Assembly: GCA_030015575.1 (NCBI GenBank) | Contig: JASDDO010000001.1 | Span: 143,069,988 to 143,133,987 of the forward strand | DNA from: Agapanthus africanus | Taxonomy: Eukaryota > Streptophyta > Magnoliopsida > Asparagales > Amaryllidaceae | Length of the DNA: 64,000 nt | Reading direction: 5' to 3' | Shown: piece by piece, positions 1 through 11,090 of the stretch | How the letters are laid out: each line of letters begins with the position of its first letter | How positions within the stretch are numbered: position 1 is the first letter of the stretch | Program-made: the position numbers and the translations under genes | The notes under the pieces: generated by a model | The model's database searches: none | Told to the model about the DNA's origin: nothing | What the model saw: only the letters and a program-made list of their open reading frames with translations

Positions 1-99
1 CATCAGCATCGCTACAACTGGGATATTGCCAGGAGCGAATCATCATTTGTCTCTGTCAATGTCGAACAAAGGTGGCTTAGCGAACAGGGTTAGGATCCT
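1..99 (-). repeat. Element A 3' zone: module also found in B and amplified in C
   Basis: This stretch closely matches 30640-30735 of element B, sharing the phrases CCAGGAGCGAATCATCAT and GTGGCTTAGCGAACAGGGTTA. Its reverse complement is the core of the 76-bp tandem repeat of element C at 50892-51340. It has no coding frame. Confidence 0.7.
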
Positions 100-640
100 G
101 TCGACTAAGGATTTTAACTTCATGAGCCGTAAGGGTCTCATGAAGGTATTTCTCCTTACGAGTCATGAGGATCTCGTAGGTGCATTTTCTCCTTAAGAAT
201 CGTGAGGAGTCTTAAGCGTATGGTCTCTTATAAGTCGTAAGGATCTTACAAGAGTGTTTTCTCCTTATAAGTCGAGAGGACTTACAAGGGTCGTTCACCG
301 TATGAGCATATCACAAGTCACTGATAGGACTCTGTTAGGGAAATGTTTATTCGTGCCCATGGATTGTATACAAGGGTCGATTTTGAGACGCTTGTAGGGC
401 TGCATTGGAGATTGTTATGGTTTAAGAGTTCAGATCCCTGTAGCTTAAGGCTTTTGAACCCTGTGAGCCATGAGGGTCTCAAAGGGGAATTCTCCTTACG
501 AGTCGTGAGGATCTCGTAAGTGTGCTTTCTCCTTAGGAATCGTGGGGATCCCTAAGTGTGTTGCGCCCTTGTGAGTCGTAAGGATCTCACGCAGGTATTT
601 TCTCCTCACAAGGTCGAGAGGACCTTACAAGTGTCTTTTA
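100..640. repeat. Element A 3' zone: array of related hairpins
   Basis: About ten inverted repeats follow one another in two blocks, near 118-290 and 455-632. Each has a conserved centre like TCGTGAGGAT or TCGAGAGGA and arms that differ between units but stay complementary. Examples are CTTCATGAG/CTCATGAAG (about 118-147), CTTAAGA/TCTTAAG (about 190-218), CTTACGAG/CTCGTAAG (about 493-520) and AAGGTC/GACCTT (about 610-628). Units are separated by a pyrimidine-rich linker such as TTTTCTCC. The same kind of array occurs in elements B and C. I see no protein frame. Confidence 0.8.
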
Positions 641-958
641 ACGAGCTTGCGCCCTTTCGGGTTTTCACAAACTCGCTGGTAGTCCTGCTGTTTTTACTCA
701 CGGAGCCCTTTCGGGTTTTCATCCATCCCCATTTCGCTTGTGGACGTACCTCTTTTTTTTTCCACAGCCTTGGGATGCTGCGGACCGTAGTAGTTTATAG
801 ACGTCTCGGTCAACAGCCAGTTTTAGGACATAGTGGTCCATCGTTAGTTTAAGGATGTTTCGGTCCGTTTTCCGGCTACTACTTATAGAGTTTGGGCTTA
901 GGAAGATAGTGAGCGGACATAGGCGTCGTCATCTATCGTTGATCTAGGCCGTGGCTCG
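641..958. other. Element A 3' zone between integrase stop and hairpin array
   Basis: Noncoding. It holds two copies of a GCCCTTTCGGGTTTTC phrase and several GGAC/GTCC-type short inverted repeats (near 780-870). Both match 31300-31720 of element B, where the first part is duplicated. Confidence 0.6.
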
Positions 959-2133
959 TCAGGCGAAGTATTTTTTTAGGAAGTGACCGTTTATTGGCCT
1001 GAAAGGTCTTTCACCATGCATGTCCATGAGTAGATAGGCTCCACCCTGGTAAACTTTGTCTATGATGTACGGGCCTTCATAGTTCGGCTCGAATTTCCCC
1101 CGCTTGGCACGATTGGGGATCATGGGTCTTTTGACCACTAGCACAAGTTCGCCTTGGCGGAATGTTCTCGGCCTAGTCAATCTTTCGTATGAGCGTATTA
1201 TTTTTTCTTTATAAGCTTCCAAGTTTTGCTGTGCCATGAGCCGGGTCTCGTCAAGGGCGTCGAGCTCCTCAAGCCGAAGATGATCATTGTCTTCGTCTGT
1301 TAGCTCATAATGAATCGCCACTCGTAGGGAGGGTAACTCTATCTCCAAGGGGAGTACCGCTTCAGTGCCGAATACTAATGCATACGGCGTTGTGTTTGTG
1401 GCCGTTTTGAACGTAGTTCAATACGCACAGAGAGCTTCATGCAGTCTCTCGTGCCAGTCCTTCTTATTTTTGGACACCGTCTTTTTCACGATCTTCGTCA
1501 AGGTCTTTTTGAAAGCCTTAGCTAGACCGTTAGCTCGGGGATTGTAGACCGAAGAGTATCTCCAGTCTATATTATGCTGTTGTGCGAAGCGGCTGATCTT
1601 GTGGCTTCTGTAGGCTAGCCCGTTATCGAAGATAATTCGTCGCGGAGTGCCGAACCGATAGATGAAGTGTGTTTTGAAGAAATGGAGCATATTCTCCGTC
1701 TTCACTCCTCTTAGCGGTATTGCTTCCGCCCACTTGGAGAAGTAATCAGTTGTAAAATGAATCGATGTCCTCTGGATGATGCTGGTTCAATGGGCCTGAT
1801 TATGTCGGTTCCCCACATTTCGAACGGCCAGCTAGCCACCGTTGGGTGTAGCGGATTTGGATGCTGGTGGATAAAGTCCTCATGAATTTGGCACGAGTGG
1901 CACCGCTTCGCGTATTCGAGGCAGTCTTGGATCATCGTGGGCCAATAGTATCCCATCCTTTTGATCTTTAGTTTCATCTTCGGCCCGGCTTGGTGAGAAC
2001 CGCAGAGTCTGTCGTGAGTTTCTTGGACCACTCTCTTTGCCTCTTCACGTCCCAGGGATCTTAGCCATAGAGAATCAAATGATCTCTTATACAGAGTATC
2101 ATTGACAAAGGCGAAGGATAGAGCTCGTTTCAT
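959..2133 (-). pseudogene. Element A integrase, broken
   Basis: Integrase inserts the reverse-transcribed copy into chromosomal DNA. Visible parts in minus-strand order are the zinc-binding HHCC region (GSHQ near the start, then CHSC), the catalytic core with GTDI as the first Asp and DNG as the second, and a C-terminal domain ending PFRPINGHFLKKYFA. The expected catalytic Glu is hard to place because NGLAEAF has become NGLAKAF in this copy. Breaks: about four bases missing near 1750-1760 compared with B, which shifts the frame, and a TGA at 1418-1420 where the related frame has Arg, consistent with CGA to TGA. Confidence 0.85.
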
Positions 2134-2220
2134 GAGTTGATGTCTTGAGGACGCGTCTTCAGGTGTTCGACGGGATTTGAAGTAGTCTATAAAGACTTCT
2201 TTCCAATCCTTAGCCTTTTC

Positions 2221-3001
2221 CTAGTCTTTTATTTGTAGGGCCGTTTGCTCGGTCGCTCCCTTTTCTTCGGAAGACTCCGGAGATATTTCTGCCGGTGCGA
2301 GAACCCGACGGCTTTGCACAACGATCCTCACGTCATCGAGATTCTCGTCGGCTAATTCTTTAGCGAGTTTGGCTGATGTATTCTCCTTGCTTATTTTCCA
2401 TGCGCGATATGCTTTCCAGGGCATAGGCAGGGATTTAAGTCAGTAATTGTTGCACCCTTTCACCGTACTTTACTAACTCCGGTTTGCACGTCTGATAGTC
2501 GCCGTTTACTTGACTAATGACCAGCTGGGAGTTTCCGTATATGAGGAGGTTTTCAATTCCCATGTCGACAGCGATCTCGAGACCTGCTATCAAAGATTCA
2601 TATTCGGCTTCATTGTTCGTCCTCGGCTCTGTTAAGGAGAAGGCAAAGCGCATTATCCCTCCTTGTGGAGTCACGAAGAAGAGGCCCACCCCAGATTTGA
2701 TTATGGGGCAGTTGTGCTTTCGCTTCTTCATAGAAGATGCTCCGTTGAAGTAGAGTTCCCATCGGGTATCACTCCTTCTTTTCTCTCCGTCGATCATGTC
2801 AAACTCGTGCTCGTCTGGCAATTCGCAGTTCAAGGGAGAATCGGCGGGTATCGGATGCTCAGCGAGGAAGTCGCCGATGGCTTGACCTTTTACTGCCTGG
2901 AGAGGACGATAAGTTATCGAGAACTCCATCAAGAGCAGGTCCCATTTAGCAAGTCGTCCCGTTAATATGGCTGTTGACATTAAATATTTGAGAGGATCCA
3001 C
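2221..3001 (-). pseudogene. Element A RNase H region, broken
   Basis: RNase H removes the RNA strand during reverse transcription. The frame shows WELYFNGASS, where B has the acidic ELYFDGASS, so a catalytic Asp is replaced by Asn here. It then shows NNEAEYESLIAGLE and a GNSQLV stretch where B has GDSQLV, so a second Asp is also Asn. The frame ends near 2435 and resumes to a TAG at 2221-2223. Loss of two acidic residues together with the stops argues for an inactive relic. Confidence 0.8.
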
Positions 3002-3134
3002 TTTTGATATGAGGTGGACCTCATGCGCTAAAGCGTAGTGTCTGAGCTTCGTTATTGCGAAAGATCAACGCCAGGCAATGTTTTTCGATGGGGGAGTGGT
3101 TACTTTCTGCCCCCAGGAGAACTCGACTCAAATA

Positions 3135-3980
3135 TTAGAGGGCTTTCTCCTTCCCTTGGTCATTTTCTTGTGCCCACAGCGCACCTAAGGAACCTTCGTG
3201 GGCTGTTGTGTACAGGACGAGAGGTTTTCCTTTAACGGGAGCGGCCAGTACTGGCGGATTCTGCAGGTATTGCTTGATTTCGTCCAGTGCGCTTTGGCAT
3301 TTGCGATCCCATACGAACGGGGTTCCCTTTTTCATTAGGTGACTGTAAGGACGGCATTTTCCGGAGAGGTTAGCTATGAACCGTCGGATGTAAGCGAGCT
3401 TTCCTTGGAGAGACCGCAGTTGCTTGAGAGTTCTTGGTGGAGGCATTTCCATGATCGCCTTGATCTTCGATGGGTCTATCTCGATGCCTCTATGCCGTAC
3501 GATGAACCCTAGGAATTTGCCCAAGGATACTCCGAACGTGCATTTGAGAGGGTTCATCTTCAAGTTGTATTTCTGAAGGCGCTGAAACACGATCTTCAGA
3601 TGCTCCCAATACTCCTCGTGCAATTTGCTTTTCACCACAAGGTCGTCGATATAGTATTCGACGATTTCATGTATGAGGTCATCAAATATCTTCGTCATGG
3701 CCCTCTGATAGGTGGCGCCGGCGTTCTTCAGACCGAAGGGCAACACTTTGTAGCAGAATATGCCCAGAGGAGTCCGGAAAGCGGTATGCTTCTGGTCTTC
3801 GGGATGCATCTTTATCTGATTGTATCCTGATGAGCCGTCCATGAAGGAGAAAACTTCATGAGTGGACGTATTATCTATCATCAGCTCAGTGACCGATACT
3901 GGAAAGACGTTCTTCGGGCAAGCTTTGTTGAGATCCCGGAAGTCTACGCATATGCGCACCGTCCCATTTTTCTTCATCAC
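3135..3980 (-). pseudogene. Element A reverse transcriptase, partial
   Basis: The reverse transcriptase domain copies the element RNA into DNA. The 281-residue frame starts with VRICVDFRDLNKACP, has FMDGSSGYNQI in the palm and the catalytic YIDDLVVKS at about residue 110, then the thumb/connection segment (GKFLGFIVRHRGIEIDPSKI). It stops at a TAA at 3135-3137, where B reads Tyr. The catalytic box is intact. The frame is open back only to about 3980, so the domain is cut off from its N-terminal context. Confidence 0.85.
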
Positions 3981-4098
3981 TAGGACGATGTGGCAATCCA
4001 GTCAGGATACTGAACCTCTTGGATGAAGCCGGAGTCGATTAGCTTTTTGACCTCGGCATTGATGCTCATCTCAACTCAAGCCGCATTCTTCTTGGTGC

Positions 4099-5246
4099 TT
4101 ATTTGATCGGCTTGACGTCCGGAGACATCGCTAATTTGTGGACGGCTATTTCTGGATCTAATCCTGGCATCTCGGAATAGTTCCATGCAAAGCAGTCTTT
4201 ATACTGTATGAGCACGTCTTTAAGCATAGCCACCTTTTCTTCAGACAATAACTCACTGACGAATGTCGGCCGTGGGTCATTTGTCGTCCCCAAGTCGATT
4301 TTTCTGAGGTTATCTGCAGTAGTATGTATCCCATCTTCCAGCTCTTTTTGCGCCGGCGGAAACTCTGAGATCACCTCGTTATCATCATTTTCGAAGCACC
4401 AGGGGAGGTCAGCCATATCCTCGTATACCCCTTCTCCTGACAACGTTATCACATGACAGGTACGAGATCGCTTCCAAAACCGATGTTGATCCGGCTCTAC
4501 TCTTGCTGCATGTGTGGCTTTCGGTTCATGCTTCTGTGGTGGGGTTACCCTCCAACTGCTGGATAGAGCGAACCTACCTTGCTGATACTGGTCTTCTACC
4601 CAGTCTTTGAATGTGAAGCAGTATTCAAGAGGACGTCCTATCGCTCGGTGATAGGAGCAATAGTCTGGGTGAGAGACCTCGCCTGCTTGCTCGGGGTGCT
4701 TGAACTTCGAAGTGTCATCATCTGATATTTTATGACAAGATTGAATATCATCCTTGTCTTGTCTTGGGAAAAAGAATATGCTCGACCCATCTTCTTTATA
4801 AGATACGGATCTCTGCTGCTCAATTCTCGATCGCGTGGCTTCTTGGACCCGTTTTGCCGCTATCGAACGTCTTTTCCGTTCTTTAGCTTGTTTTTACCCC
4901 TGCGTCGGGTCTTCTGTATGACGGGTTGATGACGAGGATCACTGTCATTCTCCGCAGCCTGCTGAAGGAGGCGCTGCGTCCTGGCTTTCTCGTAGATGGC
5001 CATTTCGCGGCTATGATTATTCCGGACCTTTTGACCCGCTTCCCTTATTAGCTTGTCCATCTATTCTTCGAACGACGGACTTGGCATTTTCACGGTGGGA
5101 CCTCGTCTTGGTTCAGGGTTAGCATCTTCCCACAGAGCATCTCCTTCTTCATCGAAGTCATGTATGACGCTGCAGCCATGGAATCGCTCCCGTTTCTTGG
5201 ACCGGATATATCCAAGCCCGATCGCTTCCATTCTCCCGTTGGGCAA
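4099..5246 (-). pseudogene. Element A linker between protease and RT, broken
   Basis: Fragments at 4099-4452, 4638-4823, 4860-5060 and 5061-5246 match successive parts of the continuous 34845-36477 frame of element B. Around 4620-4700 sits the counterpart of B's third CHHC knuckle, but its second His is Arg here (GRPLEYC), so metal binding would be lost. The segment near 4099-4452 (acidic, ending at AWNYSEMPGLDPEIAV) is the conserved lead-in to RT. Frames change several times. Confidence 0.7.
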
Positions 5247-5306
5247 TTTTCGCTGAGCTCCGAGAACGTTCCAGATCCTGTTATAGAACTGAGCTTGTCG
5301 AGCAGT

Positions 5307-6335
5307 CTATTTGAAGGGTACGCCTTGGCGCTTCAACAGCTTTTTTAATCCTTCTATGTAGTATCTGGGCAGACGGATGGGCTGGAGCCTGTCAAGCGTA
5401 GAATCGACACCATGCCAAATTTCCTTTTCCACTTTGGTTTCCGTGGATTGATAAAAGAGGATCTTCTTTTCATCTTTTTGCCTAGGAGGGACGTAGAATG
5501 TCTGCAGTTCCTGTACACTATAGGTATCAAGTGCGTCGAGTTCTTTGTAATGCTCTTGCGGAACCATGGCGATTTGTAAACTCCGATCATCGTAAGCGAA
5601 GGCTTGTATCGATGGCCAAACAGAAAATACGGCATTGACCTCATTTTCCGAGTCGCCGCCGAAGACCAGAATAGGGGTGGACGGTCCCGTCTTGTTACAT
5701 TGGGGTGGTCCTGAATAAACTATTTCTTCTTCCTCCTCGGTATCGCTCTCGAAGACTGGAATAGTGGTGATAGCCTTGTTTTTCGGTTTGTGACACCTTT
5801 CCGTGTCTTCGAAATCTGGTAAGAAGTATTTTGCATCTTCGTACTTTCGGACTTCATACACGGAGAATGGATTCAACTCTTCTGTCACGGTATACTCGAG
5901 ACCATCCTTGATATACTTCATACACTGATATTGTGTAGAAGGGATAATGTTATACTCGTGTAACCAAGGCCGGCCGACCAAAGCATTGTAACATGTCTTG
6001 GCATCAATGACATGAAATTTAATGTTCGCGACGAGTATCCCAAAGCATAACGTCAGTATCATAGACCTGAGCGTCCTTGATGACTGGGAGTCAAACCCGG
6101 AGATGGTGATCTTATCCCGAGCGAGTTGTTGAATACTCATGCAGATTTCCTTCAACACTCTTACATTGAGGAGGTTGACGGATGACCCATTGTCAACCAG
6201 GATTTTGCCTATTTTGATATCATGACAGTATCCGGAAACATAAAGGGGACGGTTATGCTCGCACGTCCCGAGGAGGAGGTCTTCATCGCCGAAGGTGATA
6301 TTGGCCGTGTGCACTTCTTCCAGCTCATCCTTCAT
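5307..6335 (-). CDS. Element A aspartic protease region (open frame in a dead element)
   Basis: A 342-residue open frame. The retropepsin-like core has the flap-side sequence ILVDNGSSVNLLNV at about residues 46-59 and a later ALVGRPWL that fits the hydrophobic-hydrophobic-Gly motif. The expected active-site triplet Asp-(Ser/Thr)-Gly is Asp-Asn-Gly in both A and B, so this is a family feature rather than a local mutation. The C-terminal half is acidic linker. It would cut the Gag-Pol polyprotein. There is no independent start; the frame is an internal polyprotein segment bounded by a stop in the neighbouring 6357-6845 frame. Confidence 0.75.
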   Translation of the reverse strand: MKDELEEVHTANITFGDEDLLLGTCEHNRPLYVSGYCHDIKIGKILVDNGSSVNLLNVRVLKEICMSIQQLARDKITISGFDSQSSRTLRSMILTLCFGILVANIKFHVIDAKTCYNALVGRPWLHEYNIIPSTQYQCMKYIKDGLEYTVTEELNPFSVYEVRKYEDAKYFLPDFEDTERCHKPKNKAITTIPVFESDTEEEEEIVYSGPPQCNKTGPSTPILVFGGDSENEVNAVFSVWPSIQAFAYDDRSLQIAMVPQEHYKELDALDTYSVQELQTFYVPPRQKDEKKILFYQSTETKVEKEIWHGVDSTLDRLQPIRLPRYYIEGLKKLLKRQGVPFK

Positions 6336-6356
6336 CTTTTCTTCGGCTAAGAAAGA

Positions 6357-7769
6357 TTAAAATTGGTCAGGCTCTTGTAATGCTCTGATCAGAGAATCTC
6401 TCGCCTCCTTAGATAGCAGAAGGGCGTCGAGAATGCTTAGCTGTGAGGGGATCTTCCTCAGGTGTGCTAGAACGTTGTAATCCACCTTGTTTTTCTTGGG
6501 CGTGTCCTTGGCTGCCAGCTCTTCGATGACTCGATCATCAAGGGCGATATCCTCAGGGATCTTTTCTTTCCCCTTATCCTTTTTATTGGATCCCTTGTTT
6601 GCAGGTCCGAGATTCTTTTCAGGTAGCGTGCGATTGCGCAGCTGAATGTTCTCGCAGCTCTTCGGTTCTTCCTCTTTTCCTGGGGTGGATTCTTTGAAGA
6701 TAGGGCCGAGAGTAATTTCTTCTGCAGAATTGCTCCCGAAGGTAAGAACTTGCGATCCTCTGTTATCAACCATGTGACAGTTGCCGGCAGCTCTTTTATG
6801 CTCATCAGTCGCGCTTCTCTGTTCCCGACGAGCCTTGCGCTTCATTCGCTGAACGTGTTGTCGGTAGACAACATATCCTTACCACCAGTTTTTAAAGGCC
6901 ATGCATTCTTCGGCAGGGTGTGCAATCCTCTGATGGTATAAGCAAAAGTTATCAAGATGTATATCGCCAGGATAATTTCCTCTGAACGGGGGCAATTTCA
7001 TTCCCATTGACAGGGCTCTGGCGAACCTTTTCCTTGTCTTGAACCTGCTTTTATTTGCGGCGGATATACTTTGATCTGGTGGGAGTGTTTCAACCCTTTC
7101 GTTCAGTGGCCGGCGTTTGGCCTTTTCAAATATGGCCATCTCGCGGTCTCGATCAGCTTTACTTTTCAGAAGAGCTTCGTTCAGGAATGCATCAATCATC
7201 TCGTCTGACGGTCCTAGGAGCTCCGATTCGGGATCTGACCCCAGTTTCTCTACATCCAGAGCTTCTTCACCGTTTATTAACGAGTGAGAGATCACATGAC
7301 AACTTGCCACATAATCCTCAGGTTCATCTAACGAGTCTTCTCCATTGTCATCATCTCTATCCTCAAGGACGTGGGTGAGAAATTCTTGGAGTGTGACTGG
7401 GGTCCGCGCCTTCTGGTTATATTCTTCTAGCACGTCAATAAATTTTTGCACGTCCGTGCGCTTGTCATCAGGCTTCACGGGCTTTTTGGTCTTTTTCTTC
7501 TTCTTCGAAGACTTTGACGGCTGGGTGTGGGCGCTTTGACTATCACCACCAATTTTTGGAGTTGGGCGCGGCTTCAGTATTCCCTTGATGACTTCGGGTT
7601 TCAGCGGACTTTTCCATTTGATCGCCGGGCATGTTTGGAGATCCTTCAGCATTCTTTTCATTTTGGTTGAAAGAACGACCTCCCATGGAGTTTCTTCTAT
7701 AAAAGAGCATGATGCCTCGGTGTGTCCCCCTTTTTGAGAGCGTCCGGCTGGGGCGGGTTTACTTTCCAA
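6357..7769 (-). pseudogene. Element A Gag C-terminal extension with second CHHC knuckle, broken
   Basis: Two frames, 6879-7769 and 6357-6845. The first carries a basic Lys-rich tract (SSKKKKKTKKP), an acidic segment and a CX2HX4HX4C knuckle (FCLYHQRIAHPAEEC) followed by FKNWW and a stop. The second continues toward protease with a SILDALLLSKEARDSL helix-like stretch. Element B has the same layout at 38684-40880. CHHC in place of CCHC is common in Tat-lineage Gag and probably binds nucleic acid. Confidence 0.7.
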
Positions 7770-9303
7770 TTCTCGGACAGTGCGAATTTGCCCTGTTGGT
7801 ATTGGTTCTCAATCCACCCTTTGAAGACGAAGCAATCTTCGATTGGATGGACTATCGCTTGGTGATAGAGGCAATAATTGGGATTATTAGCCTCGGCGGG
7901 TTGCAATGGACGTTTTGGATCCGGCAAGTTGATGAGCCTGTTGCGCACCGCCAGCTCGAACAATCTCCTTGTTTTGTCCCGGGGAAACAAATAAGGACGC
8001 TTCATTTTCTCATTAAAGAATCGCCGTTTCTCGTCTTGGCGATCAGTTAATTTCGGACCACTGGGCTGCTGTTGAGCATTGGCGACGAAGGTCGCTTTCC
8101 CTTTCCCTTTTTCATTCCGCGGCTCTGGCTTCGAAGAGGAAGGCCTGTGGCCCATCTGGTCCATTTGGGCCAGCTTGTCAATCAAGGCCTGGAAAGTGGT
8201 CAGCTTGAAAAACATCATGAATTGGGAAATGGTCGCCTGAGGGTCGAGGGTCCCTACGAACATGCCTACTGCAGGCGCTTCTTCGATGCGCTGCTCGCAC
8301 TTCGACTACAGATTCCGCCACCGTATCGCATACTGCACCCATGTTTCGCCTGGCTTCACTCTGGCGTTAATTAACGCGGTGATCGGGGTGCGCTCGCTAG
8401 CGCTGGCAAAACGTTGGGTAAACAGCAATTCCATCTCCGTAAAAGTTTTGACAGGGTCGTTGGGAAGCTCTGAGTACCATTCAAAAGATGTCTCCGCTAA
8501 GCTGCCGACGAATTGGCGAAGCAGTAGCTTATCATCCCCTCCAGTGTTGTCGCAGATAGCCCTGAACTGAATGACATGTTGATGGGGATTGCCTGTCCCC
8601 TTATACACATGGAATTTAGAAATTGTGTATCCTGGCGGGTACTTTATCTGATCGTACCATTCTGGATATGGTCGCCCAGTTCTGACGACTTGGCCAGTTG
8701 CTTCATTCGCTTGATGAGCCCGTATTTGCTGAGCTATATAATCATCGAGAATGGCTTTGGAGATGGTCTTCTCCTTGGCTACTGACAGAGCCGGCAGAGG
8801 ATTTGATGTCTCTCCTCTATCATCTTCAATTATTACCGGAGGATCTTCGCTGGAGGGTCCGACTGGATCATCAGGCCCACCATATCTTGGAATAAAAGGG
8901 CCATTTGTTTTATGTTGTCCGCTTGTTCCGCAGCCTCTTTGTCCTTCTTCTCAAGCATTCTTCGAAGGAATTCGGCATCAGTTTCCTGCTTATGACGCTG
9001 CTCCGAAGATGTCTCCGGGCCTGCTTTTGGTCCCGTGAGTGCGGCCGTAGCGGTTAGCATCTCTTGGAGCTTTTGTTGTTACTGCTCCTGAGCCTTTGTT
9101 ACGGATCTGGTGAGCGGTCGATGGCCCGTAGAGATACGGCTATCCTCTTTTCCAGATGCCATATAGACGGTATGCACCACCATGCCCCCAGACTTAGGGC
9201 GTTTGGGTTCAGTGGTCCTGTGATTCGTCGCAGACTCAGGGATTTTCTCCGACCTTCTCCTCTTATGGGCGATCGAAGTTGAGGGGCCCATTGCAGTGGG
9301 CAC
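7697..9303 (-). pseudogene. Element A Gag, broken
   Basis: Gag packages the element RNA into particles. Minus-strand frames 9079-9303, 8833-9060, 8306-8608 and 7697-8263 run in order. The conserved gag core is clear at 8306-8608 (FEWYSELPNDPVKTF and ELLFTQRF). A CHHC knuckle (NYCLYHQAIVHPIEDC, then FKGWIENQYQQGKFALS) lies at about 7780-7880. Frames are separated by stops or shifts at about 9079, 8833 and 8306. The likely start is the ATG at 9303, matching the start in B at 42336. Confidence 0.8.
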
Positions 9304-9348
9304 CCAAGTAGCTGTCGCCTTCTGTGGCTTGACAAGGTGTTCCTCTTC

Positions 9349-10196
9349 TTACCGAAACTTTATCTTTTTCTGTCGGTGGGGGTAGTCTTGATCAATCACC
9401 GAGTCTTGGACTTGACGCCAGACTTTATAAATTTTAGAGGACAGCCGCTGAGGGGGCTGCTCCAGGTTTGCCTTTGTAGCGTTCTCCATTGGTGGAAGAG
9501 ATCTTTTCAGCACAGTAGTTGGCGAATTCCTGCGCACCCTGTTAAGTAGTTCAAAGCTGTTCCCGGTTGGAACAGCAGTATCAACTTCCACCATTGGAGC
9601 TGGCGGAGTCAGTCCAGAAGGGGAATTGCCCCTAGCTTTCCTCACTCAGCGCCAGTGGCGACGTCGAGCATGTCGTGCGGCCGGAATCGCCTCCGCTGTT
9701 GGACCAACTTTTCCATGCCCCTGTTCTGATGAGAGTCTGTTGTTGGCGCCAGCCTATCAAAGACAGATGCTCGCTGAGAGGGAATGGTCAACCTGTCAAA
9801 AGCCGATCTACGAGTAGAGGAAGCAGCTTGGATGACCTCCACTGTAGCAGGAGTTGGAGTGTCCTTCTTTGGTATTGCGAGCCTCTTTGCGAGCCCACCT
9901 GAGCTTTGACCCAGCCTGTTAAAGACTGAGGCATTGAAGTTGGACGACCCGCTGAGAGGGGCCGTGGTGGTTGCAAGCCGATCAAAGACCGACTTCTTAG
10001 CTTCTTGAGATGGCATAGGAGCGCTGAAACTCGTTGGTGGGATCATGGTCCCGAAGAATAGACCAGTGGTGGCTTGCGTCACCTGTTCCACTGGCATCGC
10101 GAAAATGGAGACCGCTTGAGGCCCGTAGGTCACTCCTCCTGCGAGGACGGAGTGAGAGTTGTTGCAATTATTGCAGCTGGAGCAGTTAGAAGCCAT
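9349..10196 (-). pseudogene. Element A ORF1 (SVFDRL-repeat protein), frameshifted
   Basis: This is the extra ORF between the primer site and gag that is typical of Ogre-like elements; its function is not known. It starts at the ATG at 10196 (MASNCSSCNNC). It has a YGPQAV...GLFFGTMIPPTSFSAP segment and then repeated short motifs of form S(V/A)F(D/N)RL. The frame shifts near 9642-9645, and the rest (NSPSGLTPPAPMVEV onward) continues in 9349-9645. Element B has the same protein unbroken at 42469-43266. Confidence 0.75.
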
Positions 10197-10320
10197 TGAT
10201 CTTCTTTTTCTGCCCGGAGCGAAACACCAAATCTTAGTAGCTCGAATCCATGGGCAACCATATTAAACTGTGATTTGTTCGCGAACACGACACACGAAGT
10301 GTGAAGTGGAAAGAGGAAAA
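10197..10320 (-). other. Element A leader between primer site and ORF1
   Basis: A leader of about 120 bases, very similar to 43267-43392 of B. It has no open frame of its own. Confidence 0.6.
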
Positions 10321-10344
10321 GGTCCCACCGGGCGTGCCAGAATC
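10321..10344 (-). promoter_or_regulatory. Primer-binding site of element A
   Basis: Directly inside the 5' LTR, the minus strand reads GATTC followed by TGGCACGCCCGGTGGGACC. The same string follows the LTR in B, C and D, so it is the tRNA primer site. I could not assign the tRNA with certainty from memory. Confidence 0.8.
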
Positions 10345-10904
10345 TGTTCCCCGCCGAAAGACGCGACCGGGACGTTGCGACGTCAGGCCTGAATTTCGAG
10401 GGCAGATGCTATTTGGTGCTATCCTTCCACCTCTCCGAAAATGCCAAGTTGATTTATGACACCATATATCGAAGGTTTAAACGGATGTGGCCGATATAGC
10501 AGACTTCGTCAGATTCCCCTTCGTTGAGGGGTTTTTGATTGTGGGGACGCTCTTCCCTGGAGGCGCAAGCCCCTGCAGTTAATTACGCTACCGCATCGCG
10601 TTAACCACTTTATCCTTCTCTAGATGGCCACTTCGTGTCGTGTGTGTTTGTTTTGTTTTTGGTTGCCCGTGGATTGTATACGGAGACTAATTTATGTTGT
10701 CGCCCGTAGGGCGTGGATTAGTTCAAATCCGTATTTTCTTAGATTTGGGTTTGGGGTTTAAGGATACATTAGTCTTATTTGAGACTAAGATCAACTTAAA
10801 CGTTTGTTAATGATACGTTGGTCTAATTTTTAGACTAAGATCAACTTAACATGATCGTTTAGATTCAACAAAAGAGCATTTGAGCTCTATTGTTTAGTTT
10901 AGAG

Positions 10905-11090
10905 AAATTGCGGTCCAAGGTTAAGGACATCATAGTCCATGGGCTTAAAGACCCAACGGTCCAAGGTTAAGGACATCATAGTCCATGGGCTTAAGGACCC
11001 CACAGTCCATAGTTTAAAGACATCATAGTCTATAAAGTTTAAGGACATCATAGTCCATGAGTTTAAGGACCCCATAGTCCATGGAATGTT
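10905..11090. repeat. Short tandem repeats with GGAC...GTCC arms in LTR A
   Basis: Five or so units of about 30 bases of form AAGGACATCATAGTCCATGGG, each with a 4-base inverted repeat (GGAC/GTCC). The B LTR has an equivalent, larger array at 21121-21400 and 44160-44405. Confidence 0.75.
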
